From the NCBI GenBank assembly GCA_035772785.1, contig JAOCPU010000051.1, positions 124,001-188,000 of the forward strand: DNA of 64,000 nucleotides. Direction: 5' to 3'. This stretch comes from Phlebiopsis flavidoalba (lineage: Eukaryota; Basidiomycota; Agaricomycetes; Polyporales; Phanerochaetaceae). The notes under the pieces are model-generated. The model searched no databases. It saw nothing but the letters and a program-made list of their open reading frames with translations, and was not told the origin of the DNA. Of the stretch, positions 31,366 to 45,339 are shown in pieces (positions within the stretch are counted from its first letter, which is position 1; each line of letters starts with the position of its first letter). The translations under genes were made by a program, and so were the position numbers.

Positions 31366-34005
31366 ATGGCTCAGGTCGTCACCACTTCGCACTCGACCCC
31401 GTACAGCAACGAGGACATTCTGCCGTTACCCAGGTCGAGGAGGACATGGACCAAGTCAACGTTCACGTTCTTTTGGATATCAACAGGCAAGTCGCAGCCG
31501 CGTCAACGCCGAAAGATGTGCGAGCTAAACTGTTTGAAACAGCGATTAACATCGCGGAGTGGTCTGGAGCAGCAGCATCCTGTACGAAAATCAGATCCCT
31601 CCCTACTCCGCAGCAATTAATGAGATTATGGAACAGTGGCTCTTGGGCTGACTGTCGGACAGGCTATCGCTGGTGAGACTCAGACATTGATGCTCGTACG
31701 GCTTGACTTCAAAGTACTTCCTTTGCAGTTAACGCAATCAGCACTATCGCGTATGCACCTACAAGTTGAGATCATTGAGATCATATACTGATTGACGTAC
31801 TCCAGTATCGCCATTGCTCTTGTAGTGAATGGCCACGGAGGAGGGAAATGGCACATACCATTTGTAAGTACTCGTCAAATATGGGATCTCGAGTACGAGC
31901 TGATTGTGCGCGAACCTAGGCAATTATTAACAGGGCCAGCTGGGGCGTGTAAGTAACATCATGTTGAATGCGTAGACAGCTAATGATTTTGTGCTAGGCG
32001 AGGCGCATGGTTCACGCTTTTGAATCGTATCATCCTCTCCTGTGTATGGCAAGGTGTCCAGTCGTGGTATGTATCTACTACCACTGTCTCTATTAGTCTG
32101 CTCATCCTTGCACTATTCAGGTATGGAGGTCAGATGGTCAAGGTGCTCATCGGTTCGCTATGGCGTGAGTCCGCTGGTCACAGCTACTTCTGCTTTAATC
32201 TTAAGGAACGTCGCAGCGAGCTTCTACAACATGAAGAACCACTTCCCTGAAGACATAGGCATGGAAACCAATGATTTCGGTTAGCCCCTATCCACGCCCA
32301 TACGTTGCGATAACCTCTCACCCTATCTACAGTTGCTTTCATTGTGTTTTACGTGCTTTGCATACCCGTTTTCTGCATGAAGCCAGAAAGGCGAGTTTCT
32401 ACACCAAAATTCTCGTCTTTACGTACGCTCACGTTACACTTAGATATCGCTTACCGGCCGTAGTTTCGGCGTTTGCAGCAATCATCGCTGCATTCAGCAT
32501 CTTTATCTGGGCAATCGTGAAGCAAGGGGAAACGGAGGCCCTCTTTTTAATAACCCCGAGTCTGTATACGGGGTGGGCAAACTTCAAGGCTCACAACTTG
32601 GATGGGTTATGATGCGATGCATTACGAGCGGGATCGGCGCTTGGTCTGGAGGAGTAAGTGCCTCACACCTTAGTTTTTCTTCAAATCTTGACGCATTACG
32701 CCTGCAGATCCTGTACCAAAGTGGTGTGTAGAGTCTGAGTCAGTTTCTGTGAATACGAAGCTGAGACTATCCCCAGACTTTTCTCGGTACGCCGTCAAGT
32801 CCGGGGACCAGCTCTGGGGCCAGATCTTCGCCATCCCAGTGTGCCTACTTGGATCGAATATTCTAGGCATTGTGGCCACCTCATGCGCTCGCGGCTTCTA
32901 TCCTGACGAACCTCTCCTATGGTCCGCATTCCGGTGCTCGATGTAATATATTCTCAGTTAACGAAGTTATCAGGAAACTATACGATCTCCTCGCCGCGGT
33001 CCAAAGGCATAGTGGTCCAGGTGCCCGTGCAGCGGTATTCTTCGCATCTCTCGCGTTTGTCGCCTCACAGGTCTCAGTGACTGTCAGTAACTTGAACTGC
33101 GTTCTGGCCACAGTGAAGCTGACATCTGTTTTTGATCAGGTCGTGGCGTGCGGTGTCGTTGGTGGCATGGATCTTGCCGCTCTATTCCCCAAGTACTTGA
33201 ATATCCGTCGAGGCTCGTTTGATCGTGATCGCAGCAATAGGCATATGTATCAATCCTTGGCGTATACTCAACGTAAATGGCCCAATCTTTGCATCAGTGA
33301 TAACCCAGCTAATGTCTATTAGACTGCAAAACACCTTCATCTCCGCGATGTCATCTTACGGAGTCTTTCTTGGACCTCTGACCGGCATCATGGTGGTATG
33401 AACGATGGCTGCGGAAGCCAACATCACGCGCTCATGAGCTTACTAGGCTGATTATCACTTCTTTTGCGTGGTCGACGGCTTAAGCTGTCACACCTATTTA
33501 CCCCTGATTCCTCTAGTAGCTACTGGTACGGGTCTCATCTTTCGTGGGCGAGGCAGTTTTACTGACTAGCCTCAGGTTCTGGCGCGGGCTCAATTGGAGG
33601 GCCCCCGTTGCATGGATCTTGGTACGTACGCTCACCTCGATCTCTGAATCGTGAAGTGGACTCGGCGCTGCAGGGCTTGTGGCCGAATCTTCCTGGGTTC
33701 GCAGGGGCAGTGACGCCCGATGCCGTCCAAGTACCCACGGCCTGGACGTGCGTAGTATGAACCCTAATACACCAACTCGTTGGCTCATCGATTGCTCCCA
33801 GACACATCTTTTACCTATCCTGGCCCCTTGGATTTTGCATAAGTGCGACGGTGTGGATGATTTTGAACACGGCCTGGCCCCCACCCGATGTTGGAGACAT
33901 AGACGACGAGGACATTGAGTTCTTTGAAGCATCCGAGAAAGTGTCGGTCGATCAAGAGAGTACACACCGCAGGCGCCTAAAGATTTTGTCCTTGAGTACA
34001 AATAA
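31366..34005 (+). CDS. NCS1-family nucleobase/allantoin permease
   Basis: Plasma-membrane symporter of the nucleobase:cation symporter-1 family (Fur4/Dal4/Fui1 relatives), 12 TM segments expected. The start at 31366 leads to the family N-terminal motif NEDILPLPRSRRTWTKSTFT with FFWIS. Following blocks: WSGAAAS, LGLTVGQAIA, SIAIALVVNGHGGGKWHIPF, WFTLLNRIILSCVWQGVQSW, YGGQMVKVLIGSLW, LRNVAASFYNMKNHFPEDIG, VAFIVFYVLCIPVFCMKPER, VSAFAAIIAAFSIFIWAIVK, MMRCITSGIGAWSGGILYQS, DYSRYAVKSGDQLWGQIFAI, PVCLLGSNILGIVATSCARG, VFFASLAFVASQVSVTVSNL, VVGGMDLAALFPKYLNIRRG, NPWRIL, SSYGVFLGPLTGIMV, DYHLVRRRRLKLSHLF-type loop and SSYWYG. The C-terminal cytosolic tail is acidic (GDIDDEDIEFFEASE) and ends DFVLEYK with TAA at 34003-34005. 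About ten introns. Which nucleobase it carries cannot be told. Confidence 0.9.
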
Positions 34006-34433
34006 CCGTTGGGATATACTCGTGTAATGCTGTTTCAACGTTCCTAGATGTCGCTACTAAGGCTACGTCCTTGTAGTATTGGATGCGGGAGCTCACATGG
34101 TGTGACATCGCACAAAGCTGGTAAAACCCTACCAGCACCGCCTTTCGCCGCTCACGAGTATGAAGTGGTTGCGTGTGGTTCTGGCTGCGCTTTGATTTAT
34201 ATAGGTACGCGCATCATATGGAACATAATGGAAGTGCAGTAGCCACATAAACCCTAAACGTTACACAAACCGTTAAGGCATTACCCATGATGGGCATCGA
34301 GGTATCAAAGAAGGCGGCTCTTGTCCTCAATGTGACCATTCTTGACAGCGTTCTTCTTGTGCATTCCACATATAAACCACTCACCTGTCCGCAATGCTTT
34401 TTCCTTCCCCCCTTCCCCTCCCCCCGTCCCATC
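34006..34433. other. Spacer between NCS1 permease and IFI27-like gene
   Basis: No supportable gene. The last 60 bp before 34434 are strongly pyrimidine-rich (runs of C and T), the likely core promoter/leader of the IFI27-like gene. Confidence 0.5.
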
Positions 34434-35656
34434 ATGTACTCGGGCAGACCCTTTGTTAGAATAATTGCAGCCGTATTATTCCTGTTATGTGTGTTTGTTC
34501 CGAACATCTTTGCAACCCAGAACGCCGTACCGTTGCAAAACAACCGTGACCCGGCCACAACGTACGTGCTGTATGCTTTATATCGTGGCAAATCGCTATC
34601 TGACGATAGGCCTTTAGTCTCCGGAAGGTGTTCTCACAACCGTTATCTCAAAGCGTCAAGTTCGGTAAAGCGTCTTGAGCGCATTGTGTGGCGAGGTGTT
34701 CTTACGTTTGCGCAGGAGTGTTCAGCAAAGCGGAGGAGGTCGCGACAAGTGCCAGCAAGTTAACTTCTTGGGACCTAATCGTAGGCTCGGCGCGCGAAAT
34801 GTTCAACGCAGCGGACGCGGCTCTCACTCAAGTTGCCCAAGAAAAAATGGTGGCCGAAAAAGTGAATGAGTTCAAGAACACATTTCACGCCGTCGTCGCC
34901 ACCTCCGGCGAGCTCCGCGTGCACCTGTCCGAGCTTACCGAGAATGGTATGTCACTCGACGACATTTCGAAGGAACTCGAACATGTTTTCGACACTATCC
35001 TCGAATACGTGAAGAACACCTTCCCCCCTTCTGACCAGGCACCGTCCCATGAAGAGCGGCAGCGTATGGTGTCATCCGTCCTTGATAAGACTGAAGAAGC
35101 ACTCCTTCGATTTGCCATGGAACGCGGTGTATCAGTAGACTCGGAGGAGAAGTTGCGAGAGGTATTCGAACGGCTGAAGCCACTTGTGGAGAAGCTTATG
35201 ACGGTAACCGGTATGTGTCTGCAAAATCCTGTGAGATATACGACTAAACCATCTCTGATCATTTGGACCGGTAGGTGACCTAATCGAACAACACCCTGTC
35301 TTATTCAACGTCTTGATTTTCACTGCGACTGCACTCCTGATTCCAGAGTCGTGGATCTTGCGTCCGTTCCTTAGCGTCTTCGGTTTCGGGCCGTCTGGGC
35401 CCGTCAAAGGCGAGTAAACCCGTGCCACTACGCAAGTCTTGCTAATGCTAGCCATCCTTTCGCAGGCTCAGCAGCGGCCTGGGCACAGAGCCGATTTTGG
35501 GGCGCTGCTGTCAGTAAACAGAGCTGGTTCGCCTTCTTCCAGAGGGCAGGAATGAAGGGTATTCCTATCCGCAGTATTTTTGGCGGCATTGGTGCTGCAA
35601 TTGGTGCTGTTGTCGGGATGTTTCACAATCTAACGGGAAAAGCTAACGTTCCGTAA
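34434..35656 (+). CDS. Secreted/endomembrane protein with C-terminal IFI6/IFI27-like (ISG12) domain
   Basis: The start at 34434 gives MYSGRPFVRIIAAVLFLLCV with FVPNIFATQ, a clear signal peptide, then a region ending NNRDPA before an intron. The middle is amphipathic and probably helical: AREMFNAADAALTQVAQEKM, NEFKNTFHAVVATSGELRVH, DDISKELEHVFDTILEYVKN, SSVLDKTEEALLRFAMERGV, REVFERLKPLVEKLMTVTG. The C-terminus carries a hydrophobic segment (FNVLIFTATALLIPESWILR), then the Ifi-6-16 type domain: FGFGPSGPVKG, SAAAWAQSRFWGAAVSKQSW, FAFFQRAGMKG and a Gly-rich helix GGIGAAIGAVVGM. The stop is TAA at 35654-35656. The domain is known from animal interferon-induced mitochondrial/ER membrane proteins; fungal homologues exist but are not understood. 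One intron (35411-35465) appears to use a GC donor. A perfect hairpin overlaps the stop codon. Confidence 0.82.
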
Positions 35657-35685
35657 CTTTGTCGTGACAAAGTTACGGGACGTTA
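35644..35685. repeat. 20-bp inverted repeat (hairpin) spanning the stop codon
   Basis: Left arm 35644-35663, right arm 35666-35685, 2-nt centre. Nineteen of twenty pairs are Watson-Crick and the remaining one (35650 with 35679) is a G.U pair in RNA. The TAA stop at 35654-35656 of the IFI27-like gene lies inside the left arm. Confidence 0.9.
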
Positions 35686-36401
35686 CTTACTGTAATGGGG
35701 TCGTCGGCTGTGCGCGAGACACCGATTCCCCGACTCTAATCTGAAACCAATAGCACAGACTTATAACAGGGGAAGAAATATATACTACCGTACAATTTCG
35801 ACCTAAATGGCTATCTCACAGTGTCACAAGGCGCCTCAAATTGTCGTTTGTTGACCTGTCACACTTAAGTCACGTTTTCGGTCGCATTCAACAATGAGTT
35901 TCTGTGTATACGAATTATGTGCATAAATATCAAGTGTATATACTGGATTTCTATCCTCGCACGATGCGCAAAGCATCACAGTTCGAACATCTTGCGTACT
36001 ACGGTGCCAGTGGGGAGAGTCGAACGGTTAAAGCGTCACGTTAGGCGCGCAGTTGACCGCAGTTAGCGTCTAAAGTTTGGCGGGGCCCATTTAGAAACAG
36101 TTAGCCCGTTACTTCGCGCACCCTCTGTTGTCGGGCTTGGCTTCTGAGTTGAGGACGGTACGATCTGTTGAGCTTACAACGGATCCCACGACAGATAGCG
36201 GCTTATTCTTTGTCTGTTCGATCCGCGCATTGTAGTTACTTGCGATCAAATACGCAGATACTGTGCGATTTCGTGGACTCCCTGCACGAGTGCCAGAGGA
36301 CACGGTACACTCGTCTGCATTATCATGTCTAAAATAAGCCGCATACACCAAGCCAAACGACCACGAGATAAAGATACAGCGGGTTCAACAGGGGCCAGTG
36401 T
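35686..36401. other. Convergent 3' flanks, IFI27-like gene / PRP43
   Basis: About 0.7 kb, AT-rich at 35750-35960, with no coding signal; a minus-strand open frame at 36109-36351 has no known motif. Confidence 0.55.
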
Positions 36402-39189
<2,788 letters not shown>

Positions 39190-39624
39190 GGTGGAAGGGT
39201 CGTGAAAAAGGGAGTAAGCCAGTGAGGATGGAGGAGATCAGGAAGAGACAAGTCCCTGGCGCTTCCGCCGAAATAGTGGGCAACTTTCAGTTAGCGCCCT
39301 CTGCTCGCTGGTCTCCGACCACGTCCTCGCCTGTCCTCGCATCCTTTCTGTGTGTGGGAACGTGTGCAGTACGTTTCCATCTCTGGGACACGGGTTTGGT
39401 ATTCTCGTCAATTTGCGTCAGTATGACTGACCAATCCGACCTATAAGGACACATACTCACTAGTAGGCCTGAGCTTAAAGCTTGAAAATCAAATGAATGA
39501 GTTATGGGCCCAACACGTTTTGCCATAACTACAGAGAAATTCATCTCGTACGACAAGAATGTATATAAGGAAGCCGAATCTAGTCCGAACTATTCTACCC
39601 TCTGTGGAATTCCCTCAACCTGAT
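39190..39624. promoter_or_regulatory. Divergent promoter region, PRP43 / membrane protein
   Basis: 435 bp separate the two divergent start codons. TATATAA at 39562-39568 is 57 bp upstream of the plus-strand ATG and probably serves that gene; no TATA is seen on the PRP43 side, as expected for a housekeeping gene. Confidence 0.5.
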
Positions 39625-40829
39625 ATGACGCGGAATCCCCTCGTCGTGGACATCCTACGCCTGCTCGCCTTCGCTGCGATTATATTGATATTCGTTATCC
39701 CACCATCTTCAGCGGTCCTTATGCCTGCTGCTCATAACGCGTGGCTGACAGGTTACTATCCAGATGGCTTGCCTCTTCGCAGGATTTATACGGGAATTGT
39801 ACCATTGGACCTGATACTTGCGTCTTACGGAGGTTTCTTTGCGGCCGCCGTCGACGGGAAACGATGAAGCAACCCACCAGTTCTGTTTGTGGTTTTTGCC
39901 GCAGCTTTGTACACTCCTAGTCTTTGCATATTGGGAGGCAGGAAGAGCTAAATCTGGTCTCATCAAATCGTGAGTTGAACATTCAGCAGTATATATACAA
40001 GGTGCAGCAATCGGAACCCTGCTCACAACACTCTAATCAAGGAACACTTTCACATGCTTGCTGGCCCAGCTCTTGACAGCGGGCGTAGTACTGCCGTGCC
40101 TGCTTGCTTCACACGTCCTAAGCGTGCCCAATACCCCAAATTTCCTACAGCCTGACGCACTATCACCCCGCGTCCGTACCATCTTCTTGGCCGTCATCTT
40201 TGGATATATGGTTCCCTCGCTAGCCCTAGTATTCCCTCCGCCTAGAATCACACTCGATGGCGTGCAGATCATATCTGCCCTTTGGCAACCCTTCCCTATA
40301 TATATCACAGCCATATGGCACTTCCTCCGGCACTTGGACAGGTCAATACTACCTCGACCGAGTCTAAGACAGCTACGAAACCAAGAGGAAGAAGCTCGTC
40401 TCGTCCTAGTCTGGCTCAAGCGTAGCTATGGAGCCTGTGCCCTTTTGTCTGCGGCGTCACATCTCACGGTCTTCCTACCATCGCTCGTTACGACTGAACC
40501 ATCCCGCTCTTTCGCAAACGTTTTCATGCCGTTTTTGGTTACACCCATACCTACCGATCACGCTACCCGCTGAGCCTATTGCGTCGTATCGCCATTGCGC
40601 TCGGCTTTTATTATGGCACGACTGGTTTATCTTAACGGTCGCCGCGGCGGTCTTTTTTACCCACTGCCGTACGGCAGCGAACTATTCGCTGGGCAATGTA
40701 GGCATAGGAAGCAGGATCATTCGCATGGCGATGATAACTGTCTGCGGAGGCCCAGGAGCTGCTATAGCTTTAGCTGCTATGGAACGAGAGGAGAGAATTG
40801 CACTAGCCAATGGTGTCAAACAGGCTTAG
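39625..40829 (+). CDS. Polytopic membrane protein of unknown function
   Basis: The start at 39625 gives MTRNPLVVDILRLLAFAAII followed by LIFVIPPSSAVLMPAAHNAW, a first TM. Then GYYPDGLPLRRIYTGIVPLD with LILASYGGFFAAAVDG, FCLWFLPQLCTLLVFAYWEA with GRAKSGLI, an AAIGTLLTTL segment, LTAGVVLPCLLASHVL, VRTIFLAVIFGYMVPSLALV, ISALWQPFPIYITAIWHFLR, EEEARLVLVWLKRSYGACAL with LSAASHLTVFLPSLV, a LTVAAAVFFTHC segment and finally GGPGAAIALAAMEREERIAL with ANGVKQA and TAG. About eight hydrophobic helices, roughly 350 residues. I do not recognise the family with certainty; it resembles fungal integral membrane proteins found next to biosynthetic genes. Its 3' end overlaps the convergent NRPS-like gene by 14 bp. 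Confidence 0.72.
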
Positions 40830-43800
40830 GTACCGTGACTGTCATTTGAAGATGTGTTGGGAGGTACATGAATACGATATTTAGTACCACTAACTTGCTG
40901 TCAACACAAGGATCGCGCGAAGGATTCGTCAAATCACGATTTTGTACCATGCATTCCTCCATCATTGAATGAAACCGATCGATCTCCAGTAACCTAACCA
41001 TTTCATCGCGTCGTCCCACTGTCAACTGGCGTAGATTCTCCTCCCGCAAAGACGGGGCAACGCGAATTGTTTCTGCAACTGAGAGACTGGGAAGACAGAA
41101 GGCTTCTCGCGCCCTTCCTACTGGTTCAGGAGCACCATTAGTCTCCATCAGAGCATCTCCTTTATTTCGGACGAGACCTCCAGCGTGGTGCTCGTCTTGG
41201 AAGGCGCCAGTTGGGGCCTTACCATCAGGGTTTGCTTGCTCAAAGAATTCGATTATTTTGAGCGCGGGGTTCAACTTCATCTGCTCAATCTCTTGCTCCG
41301 GACTTGCACGTTCGAACCATTTTTGACTCTGCCTGAGACGCCAGAGCCACATCCGGTACCAGGCAGGGTTCATGCCCAACGCGGTGGCCATGGGTCGAAA
41401 TAGTGTACGCCAGGGTACAGGGCGCGGGTGGGCAAGATGATATGTTGAGAATGCGCCGGGCGACTGGACTATCTCGAGCGTCGCGCGAGCAGCGGCGTCG
41501 ACAGGTATCCAGGATACCTCCTATCAGCGTATGAGTTTTTAAATATTTGACCTCAAATTTGTTGCGTACCGCATCAAGATCCGGCATGCAGTCAATGTAT
41601 TTGCTTGATTTGACCATGGCTGGTACATGCTCTGCAGTATTCCACGCTCCATTGCCGGACGATCCGGTAATTTGGCCAAGTCGTAGAGCGATCGCACGCA
41701 AAGATGCGTCAGCCCCTGGCATTGCATTACTGGCTCTCTCGAGAAGTTGTTCGCCTATCCATTTGGATTCACTATAGCCCATGCCAACAGCCGCGCTAGC
41801 TTCCACCGGCCGTTCGGGTATAGGATACGAACGGTTGACATCTGTGAGAGAAGTCGTGAACGGCTGTTTAAGAGCCTCAGACGAGCAAGTACGTACTGCG
41901 AAGAACTCCGATGGAACTGATGAATAAGAGTGCCGGGGGAGAGGCGAACGGGGACAGCATTGCTAAATCAACGAGATTTCGCAGTGTGCGGATGCTAGGC
42001 TCAAAGAAGCTAAGGGGTAGATTGAAATCGACAGGCCATGCTAAATGAGATTTTTAACAATGCCTTTAACAGGGGGAGACACTGTCCGTTACCGTTGTGG
42101 ATGATGTGTGTGATCGAGTCGCGCATCTGGATCACAAAACGATATCAGAGAATTGCGTGATAAATAGTAGGAAACCAGATCACCTCTGTATACAGGCTAG
42201 GACTTAATCCGAAGTGCTCTCCGTCCATGTTCGTCTCGATAAGGACGACTTTCTTAGAGCTCAATACGCGATCTGCGTCATACCCTCGCTGGCTTAGCAC
42301 CTGGCGCTGCCTCTCCTCTAGTGAAGCGCTGCTCTTGCGGTTGACAGCATACACCTTCTGGAAATAGGGATCTTCAACGAGTGCCACGAGTATCGCCGAC
42401 CCTAGGCTGCCTGTCGTTTCCCGTAATAATCACCGCGTTCTCTGGAGGCCGTGGACTCTTCGGTATATGCTTAGGAAAGTTGCTAGTGTATGTGTCCAAC
42501 ATCGCCCGCATGACATCGATCTTCTCTGAGAAGGTTGGCTCATCCGTCTTCTGTGTACTTGACAGAGCACACCCAGACACAAATGCCGCAAGAGTTCTGA
42601 TGGATGGGTGTTGATAGACAAAGTTTCCGGGAAGTGAGCGTGTGTCAACCTGAGTTGTCTGGCGGAGCCCGTGTAAGATAGAATTGCGAATCCAGTCGCT
42701 TGCAGACTGCATTGGGCATGATATTAGCGTCCAACTTTCGCGATGAGTCAATGCCCACAGCACACCTATCGCAACCATTTTGGAAGAGTTCATCTGAGTC
42801 GTTCATGGGACGGTTCATGACGTGGTGAACGACCGAGTGAACGAAGTCCGTCGTATTGGTGATAGACCAAGACACAGGCGGAGGTAGGTGTGCTTGAGTC
42901 GTTTCCTCGACTTGTTTATAGAGGGCTTCGATTTCCGGGTTGTAATCGCTAATTACAGCAGGGCGACGTACGGTCCCTTTGGCGGTGTGTGTAAAAGGTT
43001 TCGATGGCGACGACACGATAATCATCTGAGAATGAATGTAAGACTCTAGAGGGCATCATAAATGAGCCTAGTAATTACCTCTTTGAAGATCCGAGAATGT
43101 TGTGGCGCAAATTGGTTTAATTTTTCTATTGTTGGCCTGAGCTGATGTCAGCGCAGCTTACACCCGGAGAAAAAAAGACGTACCAGACAAGATTTCTGAA
43201 GACCTCCAGCCTCTTCTCGTCTCTCAAATCAAATCGATATTTGGGTTTGGGGTCTACCAGTACGCCAGGCTGAAACTTTCCACGCCCAAAAATTACTGCG
43301 GCCGCTATGTGAGGGTCTTGATGCAACATAGACTCTGGACTAAAAGTTTTTAGCAGAAGTAGACGGTTCATAGATTGACGAAACTCGCCAAGTGGCGTCG
43401 GATTTGTCTGTAAACGCAACGTTTGGTCTCAGCTTGTACAGTCCGCAAGCTATCATCGTGATGATCGCATACCTTTTCCCCGTAGAGTGCATTATCTGCT
43501 CGTCATCTCTACCTACAACCTTCCACAGGCCTTCTTTCGTAGGGTGTGGAGACAGTATGTCGTTTGTGTCGTACGCACCAACCCCTTCGACTGTGGTATT
43601 CATGATTGACGGTGTCGAATAATCACTTGCCTGTGAGAAAAGGGATTAATAAAAAAACGCAGGTTCACTTAGCAGGGCGAAGAGCGGTCATACCACTAGA
43701 ACTAATCTATATGTACCGTCACCAAGAGGGACGAAGTGGGTTCTACACCTTGGTGAGAATTTGAAGTAAGCCCAGTCCAACCCTGGGCCCTTTTCTGTGG

Positions 43801-45339
43801 AGACGATAGATGCCTATCATGCACGTGCTGGGAAGATAGATGGGTGCTCACTCGGTAAGATGTAATTTAACAATCCGAACTCCGTGCTAAACGAGTGAGC
43901 GACAGGGTACGTCATTTCTGCGAGTAAGAACTCACCATCCATACGATGTGAACAAGTTGACTCCCTTCGCGGCGAGGAGATCGCCGGCTTCTCGGGCAAG
44001 AGGCCCTCCTCCAAATATCTGGTACCTATTAAGCTATCGATCATATTCATAACGTTGAATGCCAACTATTTCCTTGTCTCGTGCAATGCACTCTACGTCT
44101 TCTGGATTTTTTGACCACTCCTGCAATCAATGATTCGTGAGTATTGTATTCAGCTGCATAAATCTGAAGCCCAACCTCGAGCATGAATGGCGCACACGCC
44201 AAGAGGTTGCTTGACGTGGCGATTGCCTCGCGTAATGTAAGCTCTGGAGTGGGCCTTGTCGCGGGGATTCGAGGTTTGAATGCTGTCAATATTACCCCTG
44301 TTGTGACCTGATGTCGTGTCAATGGGCGCTGTATCATTTGTCCAAACGCAAACCAAGACGTACGGTCCAGAAGGTCGTCGAAACTCCAGAGCCATGGTAC
44401 ATTGGAGTAGCATGGCAAGATATGCGCATACCAGTCATATCGCGTTCATGGTAGTCTAACGAGTTATAGAGCTATTAGTACATATTACCAAGAGATTCGA
44501 CTCAATGCCTTACGAGGCCAACGTCCGTTGCTTATTTGTACGTAGTTTGACCAACCGATTGGTTTGGGGAAAGCCGTAGAGCCTGTCGAGGACGAGTCAA
44601 CAACGTGGTCCTGACCAACGTCGATTGACTGTAGTACCAGATGAATGAAGAATCATGGAGATTTCTCTGATATCTTTCTTTTGCCATTGGGTGTAAGGGA
44701 CCTGGAGTATCAGCAGAGCGGCACCATTTGTGCCGATAGAGATCATCGAACAGAGGGCATGGGTGAGGTTGAAGGCAGATGACCGTCACGTTGTTCTTGA
44801 CGATGTCAAATGCAGAAGCTACCAGCTCTTGCATAGCAGGCTCTTGTCCGACTAAAATATGGTCGACTTGGACTTCTTGAAGAAGATGAGCCACGGCGGC
44901 AGCCGAATTGCGTGGGGATATTGGAAAGACAGTCGAAGCAGGCTCTCATGACTGCGTATGTCGTCGTATTATATGTCACGGTATCTGGTACCCACATTGG
45001 TATCAATTAAATGAGGGAAAGCCAAGTCGTCGTACGCGCCTGCGTTTGATACAATTGCTACTATGGGTCTCTTTCCACTTTGAGCTGGGGCCCGCCGAAA
45101 GTAACACGTCCCGAACCAGTCTTGCGCCTTGATATATAGCCCTCTGAACCTCCGCAAATGTGAGAGAAACAACGGAGCCCCCATCTTCCGCGTACTCGTA
45201 CACAGGATGATGTGGCGAATTGTTCTGCCTGCCAGTCAAACATCTCGACAATGGTGAGCGACCCATCGAGAGGGGGTCACAGTGAATGTGCTACTGTAGA
45301 GCGCTTGTGTCTGGACTCTCTAGCGGGTGGAAATGGCAT
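40816..45339 (-). CDS. NRPS-like adenylate-forming reductase (A-PCP-R; aminoadipate-reductase-like)
   Basis: Carboxylic acid reductase architecture: adenylation domain, carrier protein, then NADPH-dependent thioester reductase. The N-terminal block is PPLDGSLTIVEMFDWQAE (about 45205-45260), then HPVYEYAEDGGSVVSLTFAE, KVERPIVAIVSNAGAYDDLA. Adenylation core: AAVAHLLQEVQVDHILVGQE, TLVRTTLLTSSTGS-type A3 loop, MRISCHATPMYHGSGVSTTF, LAAKGVNLFTSYGMTE region, VGRDDEQIMHSTGEKTNPTP, AAVIFGRGKFQPGVLVDP and KPFTHTAKGTVRRPAVISDY. The carrier site is GIDS followed by LQATWIRNSILHG (about 42680-42760). The reductase has ENAVIITG with a TGSLGS Rossmann loop (one extra A), EDPYFQKVYAVNRKSSASLE, the active-site GYSESKWIGEQLLE (Y-x-x-x-K, near 41760), LRAIALRLGQITGSSGNGAW, and NPAWYRMWLWRLRQSQKWFE. 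The exact start is uncertain (an in-frame TGA precedes PPLDG, so an intron or indel lies there). The product is unknown. Confidence 0.9.

Noticed and set aside
31446..31676. Plus-strand open frame with a plausible-looking helical protein (DQVNVHVLLDINRQVAAAST)
   Set aside because: It is an alternate frame of the NCS1 permease N-terminus and its intron; the permease motifs lie in the other frames.
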